Both the position numbers and the translations under genes were made by a program. The notes beneath the pieces were generated by a model. That model was not told where the DNA came from. It saw only the letters and a program-made list of their open reading frames with translations, and did no database searches. This document shows positions 35,401-45,899 of a stretch of DNA of 64,000 nt, one piece after another. Positions within the stretch are counted from its first letter, which is position 1, and each line of letters starts with the position of its first letter. Source of the DNA: Ignelater luminosus (Eukaryota > Arthropoda > Insecta > Coleoptera > Elateridae); NCBI GenBank assembly GCA_011009095.1, contig VTPC01090428.1, forward strand, positions 74,882 through 138,881, in the 5' to 3' direction.

Positions 35401-35479
35401 GTCTCGTCTACGGTTCGGTATGAAAATAATGCCAGTCCGGGTTAGTATGAAAATTGCTCCTGTCCAAGCCAGTACGAAA

Positions 35480-36000
35480 AAGATCTAAACAGCTGTTTCA
35501 GTATTACAACGCACCGTGCGTTCAAACCTTGTCTCTGAGCAAAGATTAACTCAACTAAAGTTTAAATTCTATCTAGCTTCCTCGGATTACCAAGTGTTCC
35601 AGAAACACAAAATTTTTCTTGTCTGGATAAAGAATGACATTAAGTAAAATGGTAATATAGAGCGTAAACGAGTATTTTGAAAGCTTCAAAGAAATCCGCT
35701 TTCGTGAATCACGAACCTGAAGAAGCGTTGAGGTAAGTGCGTTGAACTTCAAGGAAACTTCAAAAAATAAGATAAAACTCAAATTGTTGTTTCTAATATC
35801 AAATTAAGTTTTTTACAAAACCATTTCGATACTGTAGTTCTCGAAATATCAGGGAAAACAGAAACTCTGAACAAAACTTTGACATTTCGTGTTTTATAGA
35901 CGTTTGAGCTCATCCTTAACATTCGTCCTGTAAAATTTAGAGGATGTTTCTAAAATACATCAAGGTATTTCCATCCTGGGAAAACATGCTATGATCTCCA
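35480..36000. other. No feature seen
   Basis: A+T-rich spacer between the 9-bp repeat and the next LINE. No coding or terminal motif is recognisable. Confidence 0.5.
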
Positions 36001-36009
36001 TGAAAGACC

Positions 36010-37200
36010 AAACTGAAAGAGAAGAAAGAGAGAAAGAAAAGGTTTCAAGAATTGTAGTTGTACAGATCTCTATGCCTTGAAGATACAGACAGACAACTCG
36101 CGGAAGAATACACAAAAGAGAAATTATGAGTATCAACTCAGAGGGTATTAAGCTATGAAATCAAAAAAGCTTTTAAAGATTTTAAAAGGAATAAAGCTCG
36201 CGGGCCAGATGGAGTATTAGAAATGCTGAAAGAAAAGAAACATATTAAAGGCTTTTTTTTAGTTAATTCTCCCATAAGAGCAGAATTTTAACAGAATGAA
36301 GAAGACGTGTGGTGGTTCTATTGTTCAAGAAAGAAGACAGAAACGACATAAAAAAACTATTGGCCTCTCTCTTTACTATCACAGATTTAGAATTGTTCAT
36401 TAAAGTTATCTAGAAGCGATTGACGACAAAGATTGTCGCCTATCAACCAATGGAGCAGGCTGGGTTTCAGAAACTATGTAGTAGTACGTTTGATCACCAT
36501 CTCACAACGAAGAGTTTGACAGAAAAAGCAAATGAGTACGGCCTTCGATTCCTGGTAGATACAGTCTGTTAATTTACATCTGTAGAAATTCAAAAACAAT
36601 AATACAGGTTGAACAGAAAAATAAATACTATTCAGATTAGAAGAGGCGAGGTGACGTAATATCTTCGAAGCTGTCTGACCTAACTATAGAAGATGTGTTC
36701 AGGTTGTTAAATTGGCTAAAAATGGGTGTAAACATAAACCTCAACCATCTCAGATATGCAAACGACATTGTTTTAATTATCTCGACTTTTGATGATCTGC
36801 AAGCTATGATAATGTAATTTGCTGAAATCTCAGAAAGAATAGGTCTGAGAATGAGCATGGGAAAAACAGAAGCGATGACGAATTTTGAAGATAGTAAGAA
36901 TATAACTGTTAAGATTGTACCTTGAAAAAATTTTTAGACTGGCTAAAGAAGATAAGACTGCTAGCATGGGCGGGGTTTGGAAAACTAATATGGATCTTGA
37001 AAAATTCAAGAATGCCACAATATCTAAAGAGCAAAGTTTTTGACCAGCAAAGCAAACATAGAAAAAAATAAAAACAGAAAAAGCCAAAAAAAAAGGCAAG
37101 TTGGAAATAGAGTTGACCAATAGGAGAAACAACAGAAGTGCGAGACGTGGGACAGCAAATCGCTAAGCTGAAGTGTAGTTTTACAGGCCATGGTTGGGCG
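36010..37200 (+). mobile_element. RTE-like LINE remnant, reverse transcriptase part
   Basis: Only the ORF2 region is present. In order: FKRNKARGPDGVLEMLKE (about 36180), VVLLFKKEDRNDIKK (36310), LFIKVI then RLTTKIVAYQPMEQAGFQK (36400-36470), STFDHHLTTKSLTEKANEYG (36485), a jump that skips the catalytic-motif-A region, IQIRRGEVT (36630), LNHLRYANDIVLII (36740; YADD altered to YAND), FAEISERIGLRMSMGKTEAM (36815), and in the C-terminal region LLAWAGFGKLIWILKNSRMP (36960) and QQIAKLKCSFTGHG (37150). Layout and wording match RTE-type LINEs. At least five stops or frame changes and one internal deletion. Confidence 0.8.
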
Positions 37201-37540
37201 CTTTTTTGACTGACTATGTTTGTGCTTTGTAAAAATTCATTTTTAAATGAAAATTCCGGATTGTAAATTTAAATGTCCAGGTCCGTGCATGTAGGACAGC
37301 CTTATTAAATTAACAAACATATGCTTTGGCTTTTGCAATTTCATAAAAAAGAGACATAAGGGTTGAAAAGTGAGGGGGTCATAAGTTAGTGTAATACACA
37401 AATAATAATGAAATAATTATTGAAACAAATACAATTATTGGTTCCAAAATTCAAATTCAAATAAGCAACATGCAATTAAAAATTGAATAGGAAATTATAA
37501 AAAAACGGGAAAATTAGGGGAACGCCGGGAAATGTTTCGA
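37201..37540. other. No feature seen
   Basis: AT-rich spacer between two LINEs. Nothing recognisable. Confidence 0.5.
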
Positions 37541-37559
37541 GCAGAGCGGCCAACCCTAC

Positions 37560-38075
37560 ACGACACAATCCGACTAGGTCGGTCGGACACTTTCCAGCAC
37601 TGTCGGAACCGTTCTATGACCAGCGGAAACAATCGATTCCACAAGTCAAGGGGGAATCAGGACGGAACGGAACTTAACCAACACTGTCGAAATCGTTCTA
37701 CGGCCAGTAAAAATGCCAGAAAAGCTTCGTGTGTGTATCTTGTTGCCGAAACCGTTCTACAATCGGTAAAACCGATTTAACAATCAAAAGGAAAAACAGG
37801 ACAGAACAGAGTTTAACCAACACTGCCGGAACTGCTCTACAGCCAGTAGATATGCCAGAAAAGCTTCGTGTGCGTCGCTTGCAGCCGGAACCGTTATACA
37901 GTCGACGAAAAAATCAATTCAACAATAAAGGGAAAAACAGGTCAGAACGGAGTTTAACCAACACTACCGGAACCGCTCTACGGCCAACAGAAATAATCGA
38001 TTCCTCAAGTAAAAAGAGAAGCAGAACGGAAAGGAGACACTGTCAGAACCGCTCTACGGCCAGCTAAAGTGTTGA
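37560..38075 (+). repeat. Tandem repeat of ~140 bp directly upstream of LINE 3
   Basis: The word TTAACCAACACT recurs at 37674, 37813 and 37954 (139 and 141 bp apart), each followed by a variant of GTCGGAACCGTTCTACGGCC. Shorter units of about 80 bp sit at both ends (from about 37593 and 37961). A shared segment ATGCCAGAAAAGCTTCGTGTG occurs in the two long units. The last unit (from about 38039) runs without a gap into the ORF1-like region of LINE 3, so the array may be a set of 5' monomers of that element. Confidence 0.85.
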
Positions 38076-38119
38076 AAAGGTTTTTTGCGGAAACACTTGA
38101 TTCGACAAGTAAAAAGATA

Positions 38120-38690
38120 TAGATACTAATGACACTAAAACCCTGAAACAAGCCATGGAAAACCTGCTTAATACACAGCTGGAGATAAAAGTACAAGTAG
38201 CTTCAGCCCATAAACTGAGGGACAAAGTATCTCTAATCAAACTAAAAAAAGAAGAGGACAAAGAGAAGGTTATCAAGAACAAGCATAAACTGAAAAGTAT
38301 CCAAGAAAAAAATATTTAGATAGACAACGACATGACAGGCGGAAAGATAAAGGGCAAAAGAGATGAGACAAGAAGAAAGGAACAAAGAGAAAACGGTAAA
38401 CGTTAGCTACAGTAAAGTTACTGTTGGTCAGGCAGAATGGAGATGGAATAAGGATTCAGAAAAACTTGAACCTCCACAGACAAAAAACTATCAGATAGTG
38501 AAGTGAGGGAAAATTTAAAAAAAAAACCAGACGCGGCAAAAGACTTAGAGATAAGAATGGAACAAGAAAAAAATAAAAACAAAAGCAAGAAGAATAAGGC
38601 CATAGAATACCAAAAAGGAAACCATACTAAACCAGAGAAGGTTAGTAAGAAACAAAGCAAAGACACACCTATGAGAATAGGAACGTGAAA
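38120..38690 (+). pseudogene. LINE 3 ORF1-like region
   Basis: Highly charged, coiled-coil-prone translation: KTLKQAMENLLNTQLEIKVQ, KLRDKVSLIKLKKEEDKEKV, then an open segment of 61 codons (38503-38688) beginning MRENLKKKPDAAKDLE and ending SKKQSKDTPMRIGT. The last residues, M-R-I-G-T-W-N-V-Q-G in near context, are the start of the ORF2 endonuclease, so ORF1 and ORF2 adjoin or overlap at about 38670-38700. Assignment rests on position and composition. Confidence 0.5.
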
Positions 38691-39380
38691 TGTTCAGGGA
38701 ATCTACTAAGAGGTGATGAACTTAAAGATGGAAGCAGAAAAATACAAAATATAAATACTCGCAATCCAAGAAAACATGAAAGAGACGAAAATAACAAAGC
38801 TGAGAAAATATGTGGTGACGAAACCAGAAGATATGTAATCGGTTTTTTAATAAGTAGTGAGATTAAAGAAAAAGTAAAACAAATTGGGCCCACATCAGAC
38901 AAAACGTGCCACATTGAACCGGGCAGAGAATTAAACACGTCTATACTAAACATATATCCACCCACGGAGGAAAAAACAGAAGAAAAATAAGACGAGTTCT
39001 CTGTGATCGTAGAAGAGATATACAACTAACTTAGGAAACAAAATAATCAAATGCTTATTGAAGAAGCAAATGCGTAGGTTGGCAGAGAGAACAAATATAT
39101 AAACATATCACAGGACGAGAAAGCAAACATCAAAGTGGCAACAACAATGAGAGAAAGTTCATCGAGTTCGTCAAAGAAAAGCAACTGATGATAATGAACA
39201 CATACTTTAAGGAAAAAGACATGTATAAAGGTACATGGGTATCACCAGCAGGAAGATATATTAACGAAATAAAAGCACCCAAAAATAATAACAAATGCTA
39301 GGTTGTATAAGAGAGCTGACAAAAATCCAAGCTAGTTCTTGGTAAGAACAGACCTAAAAATCAAAGAAAAAGTGGGAAAC
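38665..39380 (+). pseudogene. LINE 3 endonuclease domain remnant
   Basis: Begins MRIGT-NVQGIY (family R-I-G-T-W-N-V-R-G) at about 38670, then EAEKYKIQILAIQENMKETK, RRYVIGFLISSEIKEKVKQI, ILNIYPPTEEKTEEK-DEF, LIEEANA-VGRENKYI (family GDFNA.VG, degraded), RKFIEFVKEKQLMIMNTYFK and KGTWVSPAGRYINEI (family T-W-x-S-P-x-G-x-x-x-N-x-I-D). Catalytic GD and the final SDH block are lost or changed. Several stops. Confidence 0.72.
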
Positions 39381-39739
39381 AAGAAATTTTGAAGAATTAC
39401 AGAAAGAAGAAGTACAAAAGAACTAACAAACAAGTTTCAGGAGCAGGAACACAAACGCTGACAAAACTTAGAAGAGGAATGGCAAACGATAGAAACAATC
39501 ATACAAAAAACAATACCACAAAATTACAACCAGAAAGAAAGAAAATGATTTGAGGCGGAATGCAAAAAATAAAAGGAAAAAAGAAATGTTTCGTCAGAAG
39601 ACAAACAAACATATAAAGAGCAACAAGCTAAGGTTAAAACATTAAACAGACAAAAAAAGGGCCAGAAACGAACAAAAAGTGATAGAGGCAGAGAATTACC
39701 ACAGCTCGACCAACCTCAGAAAAGTCCTGAGTGGGTGTG

Positions 39740-40000
39740 TACGGGGAAGCTACATGTTGACCAAGTACACTCACATCCAAAAATCTTGCGACGGGAAATT
39801 TAAATAAAACTAAACACCGCCAATAACACGTAATAGATTTAAGACAACTTTTTGTCAGTTAATGTACTCGAGTAAAATTACGCTTTTGATTAATCGGCGT
39901 TGTTTGTTATTGAAATTAGTTCGCATATTTTCCGAGGCTTTTCTGAAGTTGGTCGCGCTGTATAAAAGAAACGAAGTTAGAAACATTTACGCAATCTAAT
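39740..40000. other. Foreign insertion splitting LINE 3
   Basis: The A-rich LINE composition stops at about 39735 and resumes near 40000. In between lie about 260 bp of balanced composition that no LINE frame explains. The insert is bounded by GTGTACGGGGAAGC on the left and GCGCTGTATAAAAG on the right. Reverse complementing the right gives TACAGCGCGACC, a weak partner for TACGGGGAAGC, so it may be a small TA-flanked DNA element. A TATAAAAG string lies at 39961-39968. Origin uncertain. Confidence 0.4.
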
Positions 40001-40189
40001 CATGGAAGCAAAAAAGAAAACGGAAAAGCTAATCACATGCTATATATTGAGGATGAAAATAGCAGTCAAATAGGAAAAGACGAAAAAATAAAAGAAAGAG
40101 GAGAAGATACCTCTCAGAAATGCTAAATGAAAATAGTGAAGAAAAATACAAGAAACCAATACTAAGAATGATGGAAAACAATCAAATAG

Positions 40190-41560
40190 ATGAGCCCACA
40201 AAGGATGAAGTAAAAGAAACTATCCAGAGCCAAAAAAAAAATAATAAAAGGTTTTCGAACAATGGAGTTACGGCAGAAAACTGAAAATATGGGGGTGAAG
40301 AATTAAAGGACCATTTATACCTGCTGGTGCAAAAGATATAGGAAGAAGACAAAATGCCCAATAACTGGGAAGAGGCCACCATAATCGCAATACCAAAAAA
40401 TGGAGACGCAACCGATTGCAATATCTACAAAGGCACATCCCCGCTGGACATGACCTACAAAGTAATAGTGACATTAATTAAAAAATTAGAAGAAGTAGTA
40501 GAACCACAACTAGAAAAGTTTCAGACGGGTTATAGAACGGGGAGAAAGAGGAATGAAGAGAACTCTAACGACCTGCTATGAATATAATATTCCTGCAATA
40601 GAACTTTTCATAGACTTCAAGAAGATGTATGATTCAATTAAAAGAAATAACCTAATAAGGGTTATGACAAAATTAGTAAGACGTTAAATAGGGCAACAAG
40701 TAATGTAAGAATACATGGGCAAACATAAGAAAATTCTACTGTCAAATCAGGGATAAAGCAGGGAGGTTCACTTTCAACTTTGATATTTAATATTGCTCTG
40801 GAAAAAATAATAAGAGACAGCAACTTGAAGAGGGGAGGAACAAGAGTCACTAGATAGTTATAACCAGATCCGAGAAAGAACTGAAAGAAATAATTAAGAG
40901 TTTTGACAAAAGAGACCCATAAAATGGAACTACAACTAAAACAGAAACATTGCAAAATAATGAAGGTAGGAGGATCATAGGACAAAGAACTCTTAGAAAC
41001 GACAACTACTATAGGAGAAATGAAATTTGAAGAGGTCAAGGAGTTTGTGTACCTGGGAGCTAGAATATCAAGGATATGTCAAGACGAAAAGAAATAGACG
41101 CAAGACTAATAAAGGCAAATAATAGCGCAAGAGCATTACACCATCATTTAAGGACCAAACAACTATCAATAAACGCTAAGACTAACAGCGATATACGGAA
41201 GCAAAACCTGGGTACTAAACAAGGGAATACAGAAGAGATTAATGAGATGGGAAAGAAGAATGCTGGGAGAGAAGAGAACAGAAGAGAGATAAAAAACAGA
41301 GCACGAACAGAGAGATTTACGAGATGTACAACGAACCAACCATCGACATGGTAGTAAAGACGAAAATATTGCAGTGGCTAAGTCACATCAGAAGGATGAC
41401 AGAGGATAGAACGCCAACGATGAAAGCTCAAAAAAGACCAGACTATACAAAAAGGAGCTGAGATGGTTATGCCGGATTTTGAAGAAAAAAACAAAAAAGA
41501 ACTGAAAAATCAAGGCTACAGATAGAAAGTAGTGAAAGAGAGTGACAGAATTATAGACCT
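40190..41560 (+). pseudogene. LINE 3 reverse transcriptase and C-terminal region
   Basis: Fragments: IDEPTKDEVKETIQ (40185), MPNNWEEATIIAIPKNGDAT (40354), NIYKGTSPLDMTYKVIVTLI (about 40418; family N-Y-R-G-I-S-L-L), LEKFQTGYRTGRK (40512), IELFIDFKKMYDSIKR (about 40596, motif A with D-F-K-K-A-Y-D altered), VKSGIKQGGSLSTLIFNIAL (about 40740), and at the C-terminus RLMRWERRML, REIYEMYNEPTIDMVVKTKI, LQWLSHIRRMTEDRTPTMKA (41310-41425). The catalytic YADD box is not recognisable. Numerous stops and frame changes. Confidence 0.78.
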
Positions 41561-41629
41561 AAAATTTGCTTGGGAAACACTCCCGGAAAAATAGATCAAA
41601 CTGCTTTCAATAAGATGGAAGAACTGTAG

Positions 41630-41895
41630 AAGAGTAGATTTCAGCATTTGAAAGAATTAATGATGCATTTGTAGGGAAAATTACCTCTGAAGAGATGAGT
41701 TTGTCTCCAGATGTCATATGTAATTTCGAATATTCGCCATTAACGTCATGCGATGTCGAAAGGTCATTTTCAAGATATCGTGGAGCCTTAAGGCATAATT
41801 TTGCTTCAGAAAATCTTGAGAAATATTTAGCACCTTATGCTAATTATAATAAGTTTCAACGATATGACCTGTTTTTAGTTAAGTACTTAAGTTAA
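41630..41895 (+). pseudogene. hAT transposase C-terminal fragment
   Basis: Frame from about 41630 reads AFERINDAFVGKITSEEM then SPDVICNFEYSPLTSCDVER, SFSRYRGALRHNFASENLEK and YLAPYANYN, ending at 41895. The block S-x-x-V-E-R-x-F-S followed by N-L-x-x-x-L is the hAT C-terminal dimerisation region of insect hAT-like elements, which here would have mediated transposase multimer formation. Only about 85 codons remain and they follow a LINE end directly, so the element is a fragment. Confidence 0.72.
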
Positions 41896-41991
41896 TCATA
41901 ATAATTTTCATGATTTAATTTATTTTTTACATGGTCTTTTTAATAAATTTTGCCTTTTTTACAAACTTTTCTTCTATTTCTAAGTGACCTA

Positions 41992-42029
41992 TTTTAGGGC
42001 CTAATTTCAGATTTTTTTACGGCCTAAAA
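41992..42029. repeat. Inverted repeat downstream of the hAT fragment
   Basis: TTTTAGGGCC (41992-42001) and GGCCTAAAA (42021-42029) form a hairpin with one bulged G and a 19-nt spacer. It lies about 100 bp after the hAT frame ends and could be part of that element's sub-terminal region. Confidence 0.5.
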
Positions 42030-42039
42030 TCCGCCTTCT

Positions 42040-43880
42040 AGTTATAATGTACATTAACTACTCAAACCGATTCTTTCATGTTTTTTGAAATTTGTAATTC
42101 CCGAAAATGACCCAGAAATAGAATTATGTTACATATTCATTGCTTAAAAACATTTCCATGTTTGATGATAGAAGAAGAGAATTTCTACAAGCAAAACAAA
42201 AAAGAGATAATTTTATCAAAAGTTTTATTACAAAAATTAATGACCAAAAAATATGCATTAATATAAAGAAAGAAGACATCGAAAAATAATTCTACAAGAG
42301 CACCGCTAAAAATTTGATGGATTAAATAAAAAGAAATGTTATAATTCCAAAATTCATACCTCACTTATTATAAGAAATACGATAGATATTTGTGACTTTT
42401 TTTCTGTTTCACATTTAAATTACAAATGAATTTGATTCATGTTCGTTTTAATTATGATACTCTTAATCAACATTCTCAATTACGGAATTGCAATAATGAC
42501 TAATCATTATCTAACTAACTATTATGTTTATGTAGTAGGTGAGATTACTAACAGAGTATAAAATTATCCTTAATTGGTTAATTTGATTAATTTGAGAATA
42601 CGAATAATTTATTCTGAATGTGCATTTTATATAATTATGGAGAAGAAAAAGTGAACTAACCTTGAATCATCCAAGATGTGCAATTGCAGACCAAAGCGTT
42701 TGCCAAGGAATGTTTGCTTGACCATCTTCGAATCACTGGTTCACAATTTTTTAAATAAAATTTAATCAAGTTCCCTATAGACTGTTTTTAATTATTAAAT
42801 TTTGAGTTGCTTAGTCTCCGATTTTTCTTAAATGAACTCACGTTCCACATAACACTATCTATCAACTCAAATTTCGTTTTTTTTCTCTCTTTGTTATGTG
42901 AGAATTGATAAACCATTTGTAACTTAAAACCCGACAAATATCTTTTGAGATAATTTCACTAATCTTAATAAATAATTGTTATTTCCATTAATAAGTTACA
43001 CTGCAATATTAAAAATTAACTATTCAAAGTACGACATTCACGTTTCGAAATCTACACGGTACTAATAAAAGTCTGGTAACTTAAATTACATTTTTAACTT
43101 AACCGTGTTAAACACCTGTTGATAAAGGCGTTACGTGCGCTTAAATCAAAACGATCAAAATGTTCTACCTTTCCTATTTTATTTTATCATTAAAATGACA
43201 GATGTTACTCCTCATATTAACAATTTTTATCAGTCTTCAAAGTTACGTGCATACATGTTATAATTATAACTTTTGTCAGTGTCATTGTTATTTGTCAAAA
43301 TATTAAATATTCTTATTACAAGATTATTTCCTGTTGAAGGAATTTAAATTATACAGACCCACTACGTGATGGTTGTCGAGAATGCCCGAGCAATCAAGTA
43401 AAGGGTGCGCCAGGAACGCACCACCATCCCTCGCTCTCAGTGTTGTCGAACCCTACCGATTTCTTGTAAGTACTCAGAGACTAAAAATTTGATTTTTTTC
43501 ATTACATGGGGTGTTCGATAATTGGCAGAACAGCTTCACGTAGAAAGATTACCCAACTAAAACCGAGAAGAAAAGTCCTGTTCGTGGATATCTCCTCTTT
43601 CCTCACGAGCCAGAGTTACAAATTTTGAACAAGAAATACTTCGTAAATTAAAAAACCGGCATTGGTTACACCTCGTACTTACAATATTGTAAAAGGATTT
43701 ATCAACAGATTTTGTAAAATGAGAACAAATTCTAAAATCTCTTTATCTTATTAAACTGAAAATTGATATTTTCGACCAAAAATCTTATTATTGGCAAATG
43801 CTGTACAAGCACTCTGAGCTGACTAATATTTAAAATTCTTTATTCCATAAATTATTGTCATTTCGAATCTGTCATAACTC
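42040..43880. other. Mostly empty AT-rich stretch with one GC-rich island
   Basis: No gene seen. At about 43370-43475 a G+C-rich island stands out, containing GGTGCGCCAGGAACGCACC, a hairpin of GGTGCG and CGCACC. A tip-like string GGGGTGTTCGATAATTGG at 43508 may be the left end of the transposon that follows. Confidence 0.4.
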
Positions 43881-43889
43881 ATAACTTTA

Positions 43890-44880
43890 GTATCTCATTG
43901 GAACTATTCATTGGTAAGCAATAGAGTTTAGTTTCGATGAATATGCCGATATTTACTGGGTGTATGGGGTTTGCGAAGGAAATGGCAATTTCGCGAAAGC
44001 TGAATACTTAAGAAAGTTTCCAAATTGTCTTCCACCGTTGGCAAACGTATTTAGAAGATTGGATCTGTAGCCAAGAGAGGTCAAACGGTACCAAACCAAA
44101 TTAATACTAGTACTTCGCGAACTCGTCTTAACCCTGAACAAGAAGAACAAATTTTATTAAGTGTTTCTGAAGAACCTGGAAGTAGTACGAGAGGAGTTGC
44201 TCGCCGATTTAATATCCCTAGTAATTCCACAGTAATGTTTTAAAAGCAGATTCTTTATATTCTTGATTGACTTGACGATTATCGAAGTCGTATTAACTAT
44301 TGCAACTGGCTACTGCGACAGCGGCCGATGACTTAACTTCAGGGCAGGCCGGGATCGCGTAATTAGTTAATTTCTTGATAATTTGACAATTTAAACCAAT
44401 CACGTGGTCCTGGCCTACCTTGAAATTACGTCATGCTCGCCGCTAGAATACTAGCATGCAACACTGCTGGACTTCACTTTTTACCACAACGCAACACTTA
44501 AATGGAAAATTAGTTTTAATTCATTAATGATCTGATAGACGATTTTCCACTCAATCTCCGAAATGGAATGGTCTAGATGCATGATGGAGAACCAACTATT
44601 TTTGCCTATAACGTCAGGGAATCGTTGAACGAAGATTTTCCGCAGCATTAAATAGATCTTAACGGCCCTATATCGTGGTCACCGCGGTCCCCTGATTTAA
44701 ATCCTCTGGATACCCTTGTTTGGGGTTTTCTGAAAGAAAAGGTTTACCCAACACTTCCAGAAAATTGTCAAGACCTGCAAGCACGAATAAAGAACAGTGT
44801 TCAATTAATTACTCCACAGATGCTTAGAGGTGTTCATAATGCAGTACAATTGCAAGCAAGCGGAGGACAATTTAAATATT
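43890..44880 (+). pseudogene. DUF4817-type Tc1/mariner-like transposase, broken
   Basis: N-terminal DUF4817 helix-turn-helix: EYADIYWVYGVCEGNGNFAK then RKFPNCLPP and FRRLDL (43935-44065). Next, RTRLNPEQEEQILLSVSEEP and STRGVARRFNIP (44110-44215), DDYRSRINYCNWLLRQ (about 44268), a replaced stretch of about 150 bp lacking the first catalytic Asp, then FINDLIDDFPLNLRNGM and MHDGEPTIFAYNVRESLNED (44495-44640, second Asp), SWSPRSPDLNPLDTLVWGFL (44670, third acidic block), KEKVYPTLPENCQDLQARIK and LQASGGQFKYL at the end (44880). Stops and frame changes interrupt it. The right terminus is missing: the 9-bp array starts at once. Confidence 0.85.
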
Positions 44881-44884
44881 TATC

Positions 44885-45880
44885 CGGTCAATCGGGCAGT
44901 TTGGTCTTGTCGGACCTGTCGAGCTGTCTCGGGACATTTGGGCTTCTTAAATGTCTCGGCTCTTTGGGCTTTTCCTATTTGTCGTACTATTCGGACCTCT
45001 CGGGTCTTTTGGACTTTTTGGATCTGCGGGGCAGTTTGAATCTTTGGGGTCTGTCGAAGTTCTCCTGTCGGACGGTTTGGCCCTCTCGGACCATCAGTCT
45101 GTTGGGCTTTTTGGACTTCTCGGTCCTTCGGATCTATTGGGCCGTTTGGATCTCTCGGGTTTTTCGAACCTCTCAAGCCTGTCATGTCATATGAGTTTGT
45201 CGGGATTCAAGGCTTCTAGACTTTTCGGGCTTCTCTCGGTCCTGTAGGACGGTTTGGCTCTTTCGGGCCGTCAGTCTGTTGGGTCTTTTAGACTTCTCGG
45301 TCCTTCGGATCTATCGGGTCGTTTGGATCTCTTGGGTCTGTCGGACGGTTCGGGCCTGTCGGGTTTTTTGAATTTTTCGGCTCTTCGGGCTTCTCCGATC
45401 TGTCGTACCATTCAGACTTCTTGGACATTTTATATTTCTCGGCTTTTCGGGTCTATCGGACCGTTTAGATCTCTCAGGTATGTCTCGTGGTCGTTCGAGC
45501 CTTTTGGACCGTTTGGGCCGTTGGGCCTGTCGGACGCTTTGAATTTTTCTGCCCTTCGGGCTTCTAGGACCTGCCGGCCATTCGGGCCGTTCCGGGCTGT
45601 TGCGTCTTTTACACTTTTCGGTCATTTTGGTCTATCGGGCTGCTTGGATCTTTTGGGTATGTCAGACCTCTCGGATCTATCGAGCCATAAGGGTTCGTGC
45701 CTTTTGGACAGTTTGGGCTATTGTGTCTGTTGGAAATTTTGAACTTTTCGACCCTTCGGGCTTCTCAAGCTATTCGGGCCTATTGGACCGATCAATATGT
45801 CATCGGTTTTTTTTCGGTCCGCGTCAGGGTTATCCTCTGTCGGGCCAGGCCTGGAAATTTTGGCCCGTGCAGGGCTTCAA
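44885..45880 (+). repeat. GC-rich 9-bp tandem array with higher-order repeat
   Basis: One kilobase of units close to TCGGGCCTT / TTGGACCTC, in near-perfect register for long runs (for example from 44890: TCGGGCAGT TTGGTCTTG, TCGGACCTG). A longer block repeats at a 177-bp offset: TCAGTCTGTTGGG at 45094 and 45271, TCCTTCGGATCTAT at 45124 and 45301. Since 9 is a multiple of 3, several frames stay open on both strands and give collagen-like or Leu/Ser/Phe-rich pseudo-proteins that should not be read as genes. The unit is the reverse complement of the stretch at 35190-35400. Confidence 0.88.
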
Positions 45881-45899
45881 TTTATGGTCTAGAATTAAC

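Larger units (their letters stand above)
38080..41560 (+). mobile_element. Near full-length, broken LINE (LINE 3)
   Basis: ORF1-like Lys/Glu-rich region (38120-38690), ORF2 endonuclease (38685-39380), linker, a foreign insertion (about 39740-40000), reverse transcriptase (40190-41040) and C-terminal region (41076-41560) follow in the expected order on the plus strand. Base composition is strongly A-rich on this strand, like LINE 1, to which it is related in layout (no RNase H seen). Its 5' side joins a 140-bp tandem array. Its 3' side ends shortly before a hAT fragment. Many stops show that it is inactive. Confidence 0.82.

Noticed and set aside
44880-45742. Long open frames on both strands (up to 162 codons) suggesting a collagen-like or Leu-rich protein
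   Set aside because: They are a consequence of the 9-bp period, a multiple of three. Frames on opposite strands are open at once and no start context or domain is present.
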